Positions 43,339-52,027 of a DNA stretch of 64,000 nucleotides are shown here, piece by piece. Positions within the stretch are counted from its first letter, which is position 1, and each line of letters begins with the position of its first letter. Made by a program: the position numbers and the translations under genes. This DNA is from Brachybacterium sacelli (GTDB taxonomy: Bacteria > Actinomycetota > Actinomycetes > Actinomycetales > Dermabacteraceae): positions 1,054,001-1,118,000 of the forward strand of contig NZ_JAGIOD010000001.1 of the NCBI RefSeq assembly GCF_017876545.1, written 5' to 3'. Below the pieces are notes generated by a model. The model saw only the letters and a list, made by a program, of their open reading frames with translations, was not told the origin of the DNA and ran no database searches.

Positions 43339-44286
43339 ATGACCTCCACCCCTCACGCCGTGCCCGTCGCCGCGACCGCGACGGGCGAGCAGCACCTCTC
43401 GGCCGACCTCGCCATGGACGCTGTGACCCTCCACGTCGGCGACCTCGAGCTGATGAGCTCCTACTACGCCAGCGCCCTGGCGCTGACCCCGATCGAGGAG
43501 AGGACCCGCGCCGGCGGCGAGGTCCACCGCGTCCTCGGCCGCGGCACCGTGCCCTTCGTGCGCCTGATCTCCACCCCGGGCCTGCCCGCCGTCGATCCGC
43601 GCCAGGCCGGCTTGTTCCACACCGCCTTCCTCTTCGAGGACCAGGCCTCGCTCGCCGGCACCGTGCTGCGCGCCGCCCAGGATCCCCGTTCCCGCTTCGT
43701 CGGCAGCAGCGACCACCTGGTCTCCGAGGCCTTCTACTTCACCGACCCCGAGGGCAACGGCATCGAGCTGTACCGGGACCGCCCGCGCGATGCGTGGACC
43801 TGGGCCGGTGGCCAGGTGGCCATGGACACCCTGTACCTCGACCCCGACGCCTACCTGCGCACGCACCTGACAGAGGACGTGGCCACCAGCCCCGGCCTGC
43901 GTCCCGGCATCGTGGGCCACGTGCACCTGCAGGTCGGTGACGTCGAGTCCGCCCGGAGGTTCTACGTCGACACCCTCGGCTTCGAGACCACCGTGGGCTC
44001 CCATCCGGGCGCCCTGTTCGCGGCGGCCGGCGGCTACCACCACCACGTCGCCATGAACACCTGGAACAGTCGCGGCGCCGGACCGCGCGCCACCGCCCTC
44101 GGCCTGGCCGACGTGGCGATCACCGTTCCCGGCCGCGAGGACCTCGAGGCGCTGACCGCCCGCCTGCGAGCGGCCGGCAGTCAGTTCGCCGACGAGGGCC
44201 GCTCCGTGCGCATCGAGGACCCGTGGGGCACCCCCGTGAGCGCCAGTCTGCCCGGCACCAGCACCGAGGAGCTGCTCGCGCGCTGA
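43339..44286 (+). CDS. VOC-family (glyoxalase/extradiol dioxygenase-like) protein
   Basis: A 315-residue protein with two vicinal-oxygen-chelate modules: residues about 25-140 (MDAVTLHVGDLELMSSYY, DPEGNGIELYRDRP) and about 190-300 (GHVHLQVGDVESARRFYVD). Metal-type residues are visible (His and Glu in VTLHV, NGIELY and GHVHL). It resembles CatE/YfiE-type ring-cleavage dioxygenases; substrate unknown. The ATG at 43339 follows GGAAGGA at 43323-43329; the upstream frame to 43270 has no signal. A short AT-rich patch at 43275-43287 may hold its promoter. Confidence 0.85.
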   Translation: MTSTPHAVPVAATATGEQHLSADLAMDAVTLHVGDLELMSSYYASALALTPIEERTRAGGEVHRVLGRGTVPFVRLISTPGLPAVDPRQAGLFHTAFLFEDQASLAGTVLRAAQDPRSRFVGSSDHLVSEAFYFTDPEGNGIELYRDRPRDAWTWAGGQVAMDTLYLDPDAYLRTHLTEDVATSPGLRPGIVGHVHLQVGDVESARRFYVDTLGFETTVGSHPGALFAAAGGYHHHVAMNTWNSRGAGPRATALGLADVAITVPGREDLEALTARLRAAGSQFADEGRSVRIEDPWGTPVSASLPGTSTEELLAR

Positions 44287-44455
44287 CCGCCCGGCGATCG
44301 ACGAGCCCGGAAGAGGCCCAGTGCACGGGCTGGTCGCAGGGCGCGCGCAAGGGATGAGGGGCGGGCGACGCCTCGGCGACGGCCCGGTGGTGACACACTG
44401 GCCGTATCGTCCCGTCCCGCCCCTGAGGGGCCACTCGCCGCCGACCAGGAACCCC

Positions 44456-44548
44456 ATGCCATCCGAGCTCACCCTCCCCGCGTCCGCGACCCCCGTCACG
44501 CCCTTCCCCGAGCGCCCTGCGTCCGGCTCGGAGGTGGCTCGCTCATGA
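44456..44548 (+). CDS. Possible 30-residue leader peptide before the pseudo-ABC gene
   Basis: An ATG at 44456 preceded by AGGAA starts a 30-codon frame (MPSELTLPASATPVTPF at its start) whose TGA overlaps the ATG of the next gene as ATGA. That coupling suggests it is translated. It has no recognisable domain and could equally be chance sequence in a GC-rich leader. Confidence 0.35.
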   Translation: MPSELTLPASATPVTPFPERPASGSEVARS

Positions 44549-47415
44549 GGTCCGCCCCCACCCCGGACGAGTCCTCGGCCGCTGACCTCCGCTCGCCGCA
44601 GTCCGATACCGGCCAGCCGGCACCGCTGGAGCACTCCTGGGTCCAGGACGCCCCCGCCTTCTCCACGAGCCCCGTGCCCGATCCCGATCCCGAGGACCGC
44701 TGGAGCGTCGTCGATGACGACGCCGACTCCGCTGTCGAGGAGGACATCATGGTGGAGCCCGAGGACGCCGGCGACGACGAGCCCGCGCCGGGCGATGAGC
44801 CTGCGTCGGGCGGCGAGCCTGCGTCGGATGTCGCGTCCGCGTCGAGTGCCGAGCTCGCCCCGGACGAGGGCGGCGTCGTGCCTGAGGACGCTGCGTCGGA
44901 CGGCGTCGCAGCGCCGGACGACGACGCCGCTCCGGACGCGAAGGCCGAACCCGATGCGGAGCCCATCGCGGATCCCGGTCCCGTCGCCCCCGCTGATCGC
45001 GTCACCCGCGCCGATTCGGCGCCCACCGCCGATTCCGGGCCGACGGCCGGGTCAGCCCCGACCCCAGGGTCAGCCCCGACCCCCGATTCAGCCCCGACAC
45101 CCGCGCCCGCACCGGAGACGGACGACGTCCAGCCCGCGCCTGCACCGGAGGCGGACGACGTCCAGCCCGCGCTTGCGCCGGAGCCCGCAACCGCCTCGGA
45201 GCCGGTGGACGTCGACGACGAGCGCCTGCCGGCCTTCCCGGTGCCCGTGACCATGTCGCCGCGGGCCAAGAAGTTCGGCTGGGCACGGGAATCGCTGCTC
45301 ACGGGCCGGGCCCCGGAGGGGACGACGCCGAGCTCCGCCGGCACGCCCGGCGCACCGAGCCCCTCCGGGCCAGCTGCCTCCGAGCACCCGCTCCCGCCCG
45401 GGGAGGCCGGGTACGACGCCGATCACGCCACGGCCTTGGGGCAGGTCGCCGACGGCAATGACCCGGTCGCCGCTCCGGAGACCGGGGGCGTGGGCGCAGC
45501 CCCCGTCGGCCCGGCCGCGAGCGTCGCCGCGACCGACGGGGTCTCCTCCGGCGGCACCGCAGGATCCGACGCCGCCACCGAGCCCGAGAGCCCCACGGGA
45601 GAGGCCGAGTCCGGTGGTCCGCTGCAGCCGGTCCTGCAGGTTCTCGGCCCCTCGCTGCGGACCCATCGCGCCGCCCTGCTCACCGGCGGGATCGCGCTGC
45701 TGCTGAGCGTGTGGATGCTGATCGCCCTGCCCTTCCCGGTGAAGTACGCCCTCGACGCCGCGATCGCCTCCGCCGGAGCCGACCTGCCGGCGCTCGCCGG
45801 CATCACCGCGCCCGGCCGGACCCTGGCCATCAGTGTCATCGTCCTGTGCGTGCTGCTGATCGCGCAGGTCGCGACCCGATTCACCGCGATCTCCGCTCTC
45901 GGCCGGGTCGGTGCCCGCATCGCCACGACCCTGCGCACCCGGCTGCTCGGGCACCTCCACTCCCTGACCCCGCAGGCCGGGGAGCCCTCCGCCGTCCCGT
46001 CCCGTCGCGACGGTCCGGCCGAGCCGGAGGAGGTTCGGCCGCTGATCGACGACGTCGCCGCCCTGCGCGACCTGCTCTCGCACTCCGGTCCCCGGGCCGC
46101 GGCCGGTGCGCTGACGCTGCTGTCGCTGCTGATAGTCACCCTGATCGCCGCTCCGCTGGCGACGCTGGTGCTGCTGGTGACCGGGGCCGTGCAGGCGCTG
46201 GTCGCCACGCTCGTGCTGCGTCGCAGCCACGCCGCCCGTCGGACCGCCGCGGCCGAGGCCCGCCTCCTCGCCGAGACCGCCGACGAGCTGGTCGCGGCCA
46301 CCGGCACCATCCAGTCCTACGGCCTGGAGTCCCGAGCCGAGCGCGGGCTGACCGAGGCGGGTTCCCGGGACGGCCGCGCCCTGACCGGCGCCCGCCGCAT
46401 CGACGCCCTGCTGGACCTGGTCACCCAGGTCATCGCCGGTGGTGGCGTCGTCGCGACCCTGCTCCTCGGCGCCTCGAGGGTCGCGGCCGGCGCCATGACC
46501 CCCGGCGACGTGGTGCTCGTCCTCGCCGAGCTGCTGATCATGATCCTGGTGCTGCGAGAGCTGCTCCAGCACACCGGGTCGCTGCGCTCCGCGCCGGCCG
46601 CCGGCCGCCGCATCGCCGACCTGCTCGAGCGCCGCGGCGGAATCTCCGAGCCGGAGCGCACCCAGGGCGTCGGCCGCGTCGCCGGGGAGATCGTGTTCTC
46701 CGCCGTCGACACCGCGGGCGGGGCCGACCGGGCCCTGTTCGACACGGTCTCGCTGGTGGTGCCGAGCGGCCAGCACGTCGCCCTGCTGGACGGCACCGGC
46801 CGGGAGGCCGCGGCCCTGATCTCCTACCTGCTGCGCTTCGACCAACCCGACACCGGCCGTGTGCTGCTGGACCGCTACGACACCCGCACCCTGTCCCTGA
46901 GCGACCTGCGCCGCCAGATCGCCGTCGTCCAGCGCGAGCCCGTGCTGTTCACCGACACGGTGCGCGAGAACATCCGCGTCGGCCGCCCCGACGCGACCGA
47001 CGCCGAGGTCGAGAAGGCGGCGCGCGACGCCGGGGTCGACGACGTCATCGCCCAGCTGGAGAACGGGTTCGAGACCGTCTTGATGCGGCGCGGGGACGTG
47101 CTGACCGACGGGCAGCGCCGACGGATCGCCATCGCCCGGGCCCTGCTGCGCGACGCCCCGATCGTCGTGCTCGAGGCTGCCGACGCGGACCTCTCCGCCG
47201 CCGAACGCCGCCCGGTGATGCAGGCCCTGGAGACGCTCGTGGACTCCCGCACCGCGATCGTCAGCAGCCGCGACCCGGAGACCATCACCGCCATGGATCG
47301 CGTGCTGTGGTTCGAGGACGGGGAGGTCCGCGAGGACGGCGCCCCCTCGGTCCTCACCGCGGACCCCGCCTCCCGCCTCGCGCGCTGGCTGCGCAGCCAG
47401 GACGAGAGCGTCTGA
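44545..47415 (+). CDS. ABC-exporter homologue with degenerate ATPase and long acidic N-terminus
   Basis: A 956-residue protein. Residues 1 to about 360 are low-complexity, rich in Asp, Glu, Pro, Ala and Ser, with short repeats (SAPTPxSAPTP, ETDDVQPAPAPE). Residues about 370-655 are an exporter-type membrane domain, including FPVKYALDAAIAS and IQSYGLESRAE. The nucleotide domain has lost its catalytic features: Walker A is DGTGREAAA (749-757, no Lys), the signature is LTDGQ (853-857), Walker B is VVLEAAD (Asp to Glu877, Glu to Ala878), and the H-loop His is Arg909. The Q-loop Gln in VVQREPVLF remains. It closely resembles the intact exporter at 53191-55164 and may pair with it. The ATG has GGAGG 10 nt upstream. 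Confidence 0.85.
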   Translation: MRSAPTPDESSAADLRSPQSDTGQPAPLEHSWVQDAPAFSTSPVPDPDPEDRWSVVDDDADSAVEEDIMVEPEDAGDDEPAPGDEPASGGEPASDVASASSAELAPDEGGVVPEDAASDGVAAPDDDAAPDAKAEPDAEPIADPGPVAPADRVTRADSAPTADSGPTAGSAPTPGSAPTPDSAPTPAPAPETDDVQPAPAPEADDVQPALAPEPATASEPVDVDDERLPAFPVPVTMSPRAKKFGWARESLLTGRAPEGTTPSSAGTPGAPSPSGPAASEHPLPPGEAGYDADHATALGQVADGNDPVAAPETGGVGAAPVGPAASVAATDGVSSGGTAGSDAATEPESPTGEAESGGPLQPVLQVLGPSLRTHRAALLTGGIALLLSVWMLIALPFPVKYALDAAIASAGADLPALAGITAPGRTLAISVIVLCVLLIAQVATRFTAISALGRVGARIATTLRTRLLGHLHSLTPQAGEPSAVPSRRDGPAEPEEVRPLIDDVAALRDLLSHSGPRAAAGALTLLSLLIVTLIAAPLATLVLLVTGAVQALVATLVLRRSHAARRTAAAEARLLAETADELVAATGTIQSYGLESRAERGLTEAGSRDGRALTGARRIDALLDLVTQVIAGGGVVATLLLGASRVAAGAMTPGDVVLVLAELLIMILVLRELLQHTGSLRSAPAAGRRIADLLERRGGISEPERTQGVGRVAGEIVFSAVDTAGGADRALFDTVSLVVPSGQHVALLDGTGREAAALISYLLRFDQPDTGRVLLDRYDTRTLSLSDLRRQIAVVQREPVLFTDTVRENIRVGRPDATDAEVEKAARDAGVDDVIAQLENGFETVLMRRGDVLTDGQRRRIAIARALLRDAPIVVLEAADADLSAAERRPVMQALETLVDSRTAIVSSRDPETITAMDRVLWFEDGEVREDGAPSVLTADPASRLARWLRSQDESV

Positions 47416-47567
47416 CCCGAGGCGTCGCAGGACCCTTCACAGCACTCCACCCCACGGCCACCTCCCCGTCACCCGCACTGGGGAGACTGGCCGCGCTGTC
47501 CGAGCTCCGCAGGGTCCGCCCGCCGGGCCGGTGTTCCTCCGGGGCAGTGCGAGAAAGCGGGTTCGCG

Positions 47568-49004
47568 ATGAAGATCTCCGTCATCGGCGTGGGGTACCTC
47601 GGCGCCGTGCACGCCGCGAGCATGGCCGAGCTCGGTCATGACGTGATCGGTCTGGACATCGACGCCCCGCGCGTCCAGCGGCTCACAGCCGGGGAGGCCC
47701 CGTTCCACGAGCCCGGCTTCGCCGCGCTCCTGCGCCGCGGCCTGGACTCCGGCCGGCTGCGCTTCACCACCGATCACGACGAGCTGGCCGACGCCGACGC
47801 GCACTTCCTGGGGCTGGGGACCCCGCAGCGGGCCGACGGCTTCGGCGCTGACCTCTCCGCCCTGCATGCCGCCGTCGACGCGCTGGCCACCGTGCTGTCG
47901 CGGCGCGGCGGCACCCCCACGATCGTGGTCGGGAAGTCCACCGTGCCCGCCGGCACCGCCCGCGACCTCGCCGTCCGGCTCGAGCAGGTCCCCGGTGTGC
48001 GCCTGCTGTGGAACCCCGAGTTCCTGCGCGAGGGCTATGCCGTGCGCGACACCCTGAGCCCTGACCGGCTCGTCTACGGGGTACGCCACCCCGAGAGCTC
48101 CGGGGCCGACGGCCAGGCCGGAGACGGGCAGAGGGCCGGCGCCGAGGGCGATGCGTCCGGGAGCAGCGAGCTCGAGGTCGGGATGCTCGACGCGATCTAC
48201 GCCCCGTTGCTGGAGGCCGGAGTGACCCGCCTGGTCATGGGCTTCGAGGCGGCCGAGCTGGTGAAGGTCTCCGCCAACGCCTTCCTGGCCACCAAGATCT
48301 CCTTCATCAATGCGATCGCCGAGCTGTGCGAGGCCACCGGCGCCGATGTCACCGACGTGGCGGGGGCCCTGGGCATGGACGACCGGATCGGCGGCAAGTT
48401 CCTGCGCGCCGGGGTGGGCTTCGGCGGCGGTTGCCTGCCCAAGGACATCCGGGCCCTCATCGCCGGCGCCGAGGACCTCGGCCTGGGGCAGTCCGTCGGG
48501 TTCCTCCGTGAGGTCGATGCGATCAACCAGCGTCGACGGGTGCGCGTGGTGGAGATGGCCCGCGAGATGCTCGGCCCCCTGCGGGGTCGGCGCATCACCG
48601 TGCTCGGCGCCGCCTTCAAGCCCGACAGCGACGACGTGCGCGACTCCCCGGCGCTCGAGATCGCCTCCCGGCTGATGGCCGCCGGTGCGCAGGTGACCGT
48701 CACCGATCCCGAGGCACTGGAGAACGCCCGGCACCACGTCGAGGGCCTGGTCACCGTGGCCGACACCGCCGAGGCCCTGCGCGGCGCGGAGCTGGTGATG
48801 CTGCTGACCGAATGGCGACGGTACCGCGACCTCCACCCGGCCGAGGCCGCCGCCCTGGTCGCCGCCCCCCGGATCATCGACGGGCGCACCGTGCTCGACC
48901 CGCGCGCCTGGCGCGAGGCCGGATGGGACCTGCGCGCACTGGGCCGGCCGGGTGACCCGGCGGCCTCGCCGGTCGCGCCCGTCCGGTTGCTCGCCGGGAC
49001 TTGA
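47568..49004 (+). CDS. UDP-glucose/GDP-mannose dehydrogenase family protein, copy 1
   Basis: A 478-residue NAD-dependent enzyme that oxidises a nucleotide hexose to its uronate, most likely UDP-glucose to UDP-glucuronate. It has the Rossmann start ISVIGVGYLGAVHA, VGKSTVPAGT, LWNPEFLREG and the catalytic Cys289 in GFGGGCLPKD. Relative to copy 2 it has an extra low-complexity insert (about 25 residues after VYGVRHPES). The ATG at 47568 is chosen by homology; a much longer in-frame reading runs through the upstream ABC gene. Its last nine codons and stop are part of a 133-bp duplication. Confidence 0.93.
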   Translation: MKISVIGVGYLGAVHAASMAELGHDVIGLDIDAPRVQRLTAGEAPFHEPGFAALLRRGLDSGRLRFTTDHDELADADAHFLGLGTPQRADGFGADLSALHAAVDALATVLSRRGGTPTIVVGKSTVPAGTARDLAVRLEQVPGVRLLWNPEFLREGYAVRDTLSPDRLVYGVRHPESSGADGQAGDGQRAGAEGDASGSSELEVGMLDAIYAPLLEAGVTRLVMGFEAAELVKVSANAFLATKISFINAIAELCEATGADVTDVAGALGMDDRIGGKFLRAGVGFGGGCLPKDIRALIAGAEDLGLGQSVGFLREVDAINQRRRVRVVEMAREMLGPLRGRRITVLGAAFKPDSDDVRDSPALEIASRLMAAGAQVTVTDPEALENARHHVEGLVTVADTAEALRGAELVMLLTEWRRYRDLHPAEAAALVAAPRIIDGRTVLDPRAWREAGWDLRALGRPGDPAASPVAPVRLLAGT

Positions 49005-49019
49005 GTGGCCCTCGTGCGG

Positions 49020-49081
49020 GTACTGGCGTTATAGCGTGCGCTCTGGTCATATCGCCAGAGCGGTCTCCATAGCGCCAGTAC
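49020..49081. repeat. Palindrome family B, copy 2
   Basis: Outer arms GTACTGGCG/CGCCAGTAC, inner stem CGCTCTGG/CCAGAGCG around TCATATCG (core CTCTGGTCATATCGCCAGAG, 49041-49060). It begins 16 bp after the dehydrogenase stop. Confidence 0.85.
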
Positions 49082-49225
49082 TCGACCACATCGGGCCGTA
49101 GCCCCGCCGGTTTTGCCTCGCCGGTTCTGCCTCGCCGGACTTGCCCCGTCAGCTCGGTCTCGTCATTCGTGCCCGTCCGGCTGCCCGTCCGGTTGCTCGC
49201 CGGGACTTGAGTGGCCCTCGTGCGG

Positions 49226-49287
49226 GTACTGGCGTTATAGCGTGCGCTCTGGTCATATCGCCAGAGCGGTCTCCATAGCGCCAGTAC
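49226..49287. repeat. Palindrome family B, copy 3
   Basis: Identical to copy 2, carried by the 133-bp duplication. Confidence 0.85.
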
Positions 49288-49315
49288 TCGACCACATCGG
49301 GCCGTAGCCCCGCCG

Positions 49316-49450
49316 AATCTGCCCTGCCGGATCTGCCCCGCCGGGCTTGCCCCGTCAGCTCAGCCCCGCCGGATCTGCCCCGCCAGCTTGGCCCCGCCGC
49401 CTCGGCCACCCCGGCCCCGCCAGCACAGGCCGGGCCCGCTCGTCTGAGAA
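49316..49450. repeat. GC-rich minisatellite-like stretch
   Basis: Degenerate units of about 10-15 bp on the pattern GCCCCGCCGGATCT repeat from 49316 to about 49440; similar units fill 49101-49182 between the two duplicates. No coding content is seen. The whole 49005-49531 gap consists of repeats plus the ribosome site of the next gene. Confidence 0.6.
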
Positions 49451-49531
49451 AGTCCTCATCGGCGGCTCATCGTCACCTCATGGCTGGTTGCGATTCTCCT
49501 GGTGTTCATCCACGAGGCAGGAGGGCCAGCC

Positions 49532-50734
49532 ATGGCGGAGACCACGATCGCGCTGTACTCCCACGATTCGGTGGGACTCGGCCACGCCCGGCGCAATCGG
49601 GCGATCGCCTATGCGCTGGCCGAGCATCTCCCCGCGCTGACCGGCACCGCGGTACGAGGGTTGCTGATCGCCGGCCACCCCGACGCCGGGCGCGACCCCC
49701 TCCCGCCCGGCTGGGACTGGATGATCCTGCCGGGACTGACCCGACGCGGGGAGGGCTACGCCCCGCGCCGCCTCGGCACCGACGCCGCTGCACTGCGGGA
49801 CCTGCGCAGCGCCACCATCGACGCCGCCCTCGCCGCGCTCCGCCCGGACCTGCTTCTCATCGACCGGCACCCCTTCGGCATCGACGGCGAGCTGCTGCCC
49901 GTGCTGCACAACCAGCGCTCCCGCGGCGGCGCCGTCGTGCTCGGTCTGCGCGAGGTCCTCGACGCCCCGCGCGTCGCGGCCCAGGAGTGGGAGCGTCTGG
50001 GCGGCGCCGCGCACGTGGCCCGCCACCTCGATGCCGTGTGGATCTACGGCGACGAGCACGTCTACGATCCCCGCCGTACCGGTGAGCTGCCGCGCCCGCT
50101 CGCCGAACGGGCCACCGCCACCGGCTACCTGGGCCGCGGCCGGCCCGCCGCACGCCCCTCCGCTGCCGGCCGTCCCCCGGTCACCCCGGCGCCCCCGTAC
50201 GTGCTGACGGTGCTCGGGGGAGGTTCCGACGGCGCCGATCTCGCCCACCTCGCCGTGACCGCCGAGCTGCCCGCGGGCCACCGCCACCTGCTGATCACCG
50301 GCCCCCAGATGGCCTCCGAGGAGATCGCCGAGCTGCAGCAGCTCGCGGATGAGCGCACCACCGTGGTCCGCAGCGCCCCCGACGTGCCGGAGCTGATCGC
50401 CGGGGCCGCCGCCGTGGCGTGCATGGGCGGCTACAACACGGTGGCCGAGCTGCTGGTCACCGACACCCCCGCCCTCGTGGTGCCCCGGAGCCGTCGCCGC
50501 CTGGAGCAGCCCCGTAGGGCCCTCGCCCTCGCCGCCGTCGGTGCTCTCGAGACCCGCGAGATCGCTGCGCTGACCGCGCCGGACCTGACCGGCTGGTGGC
50601 ACCGGGCCGTCACCACTGTCACCCCACGCGACGGCATCGACCTCGACGGCCTGACCGTCGTCCCCCAGCTGGCCGCGGCCCTGCTCGAGGCCGCCGCCCC
50701 GACCCCCGCAGAGGTGAGCATCCATGCAGTCTGA
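49532..50734 (+). CDS. Predicted glycosyltransferase (COG4671/MurG-like GT-B fold)
   Basis: A 400-residue GT-B protein. It starts with an acceptor-type Rossmann (YSHDSVGLGHARRNRAIA, the GLGH motif of this group), and its C-terminal donor domain has TVLGGGSDGADLA and the phosphate/sugar-binding GGYNTVAELL. No membrane helix or signal is present. The ATG at 49532 has GGAGGG at 49520-49525. It overlaps the next glycosyltransferase by 11 bp. Probably adds a sugar in building the glycan of this locus. Confidence 0.85.
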   Translation: MAETTIALYSHDSVGLGHARRNRAIAYALAEHLPALTGTAVRGLLIAGHPDAGRDPLPPGWDWMILPGLTRRGEGYAPRRLGTDAAALRDLRSATIDAALAALRPDLLLIDRHPFGIDGELLPVLHNQRSRGGAVVLGLREVLDAPRVAAQEWERLGGAAHVARHLDAVWIYGDEHVYDPRRTGELPRPLAERATATGYLGRGRPAARPSAAGRPPVTPAPPYVLTVLGGGSDGADLAHLAVTAELPAGHRHLLITGPQMASEEIAELQQLADERTTVVRSAPDVPELIAGAAAVACMGGYNTVAELLVTDTPALVVPRSRRRLEQPRRALALAAVGALETREIAALTAPDLTGWWHRAVTTVTPRDGIDLDGLTVVPQLAAALLEAAAPTPAEVSIHAV

Positions 50735-52025
50735 GACGCCCCGCCGCATCGGCTACGTCCTGAAGATGTACCCCCGCTTCTCCGAGACCTTTATCGTCTC
50801 CGAGATCCTCGCCCGCGAGGCAGCCGGGGAGCAGATCGTCATCTTCTCCCTGCGGCCCCCGACCGACGCCCGCTTCCACCCCGAGCTCGCCCGGGTCCAG
50901 GCGCCGGTGATCCCCGTCGGCCGGTCCTCGAGCCCCCGCCGGTTCTGGGAGACCTGGCGCGAGGGCCTGGCCGACCCGCGGATCGCCGCCGGCCTCGCCG
51001 CGAGCCTGGACGACCTGGTCGCGGGGGAGGCCGACGAGGCCGAGCAGGCCATCACCGTGGCCCGCCTCGCCCGCCAGCACGGCGTCACCCACCTGCACGC
51101 CCACTTCGCCTCGATGGCCACCACCGTCGCCCGCCTCGCCGGGCAGCTGGCAGGCCTGCCCTACTCCTTCACGGCGCACGCCAAGGACGTCTTCCACCGC
51201 GACGTCGAGGACGCGGACCTCTCCCGCAAGCTGCGCGACGCCCACCACGCCGTCACCATCAGCCGGTACAACCTCGATCACCTGCGCGAACGCTTCGGCG
51301 ACGCTGATGTCGGGCACCTGGCACTGGTGCGCAATGGTCTCGAGCTCGAGCGCTTCCCGTACCTCCCGCGCCCCGGGATGCGGGAGGTGCCGCGCCTCCT
51401 CGCCGTCGGCCGGCTGGTCGAGAAGAAGGGCTTCGCCCACCTGATCGACGCCGTCGCCGCGCTGCGGGAGGCGGGGACCCCGGTCCGGGCGGAGATCGTC
51501 GGCGACGGACCGCTGCACGAGGACCTCGCCGCGCGCATCGCGCACCACGGCCTCGGGCAATCCGTCCGGCTGCTGGGCCCGCGCACCCAGGAGGAGGTGC
51601 GCACCCTGCTGCAGGAGGCCGACCTCTTCGTCGCCCCCTTCGTGATCGCGGAGGACGGCAACGCCGACGGCCTGCCCACCGTGCTGCTGGAGGCCATGGC
51701 CAGCGGCATCCCCTGCATCGCGGCGGACGTCACCGCGGTGGGCGAGGTGGTCCGCACCGGGGAGACCGGCTGGCTGATCCGCAGCGGTGAGACCGCCCCG
51801 CTCGCCACCGCGATCCGCGACGCGATCGCCGCGGGGTCCGAACTGCGCCGCCTGACCGATGCGGCCCGCGAGCTCATCGAGACCGAGTACGCCTCCGAAG
51901 GGCAGGCAGCCCGCCTGCGCGCGCTGGTCGAGGCGGATCATCCCACCTCCTCCGCGCCCACCGCCGTCCCGACGCCCCGATCGGTCCTCACCGCCGACGG
52001 CGCCGTCCCCACCCCGAGGAGCTGA
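50724..52025 (+). CDS. Glycosyltransferase family 4
   Basis: A 433-residue retaining GT-B enzyme. The N-terminus (IGYVLKMYPRFSETFI) and the FTAHAKDVF block are typical of GT4 enzymes for exopolysaccharides. The donor site holds VGRLVEKKGF, VGDGPLHEDL and the E-x7-E-like EDGNADGLPTVLLEAMASG. A low-complexity C-terminal tail follows. The start overlaps the previous gene, and the next gene begins two bases after its stop. Confidence 0.92.
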   Translation: MQSETPRRIGYVLKMYPRFSETFIVSEILAREAAGEQIVIFSLRPPTDARFHPELARVQAPVIPVGRSSSPRRFWETWREGLADPRIAAGLAASLDDLVAGEADEAEQAITVARLARQHGVTHLHAHFASMATTVARLAGQLAGLPYSFTAHAKDVFHRDVEDADLSRKLRDAHHAVTISRYNLDHLRERFGDADVGHLALVRNGLELERFPYLPRPGMREVPRLLAVGRLVEKKGFAHLIDAVAALREAGTPVRAEIVGDGPLHEDLAARIAHHGLGQSVRLLGPRTQEEVRTLLQEADLFVAPFVIAEDGNADGLPTVLLEAMASGIPCIAADVTAVGEVVRTGETGWLIRSGETAPLATAIRDAIAAGSELRRLTDAARELIETEYASEGQAARLRALVEADHPTSSAPTAVPTPRSVLTADGAVPTPRS

Positions 52026-52027
52026 CC

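Larger units (their letters stand above)
48977..49315. repeat. 133-bp exact direct duplication, 206-bp period
   Basis: 48977-49109 and 49183-49315 are identical. Each copy holds the last nine codons and stop of the dehydrogenase gene plus a family B palindrome. The second copy's gene tail is non-functional. The absence of differences implies recent origin or ongoing conversion. Confidence 0.92.

Noticed and set aside
45088..46845. 585-codon minus-strand frame antisense to the pseudo-ABC gene
   Set aside because: Gly/Arg/Gln-rich shadow; the sense frame shows a clear exporter fold.
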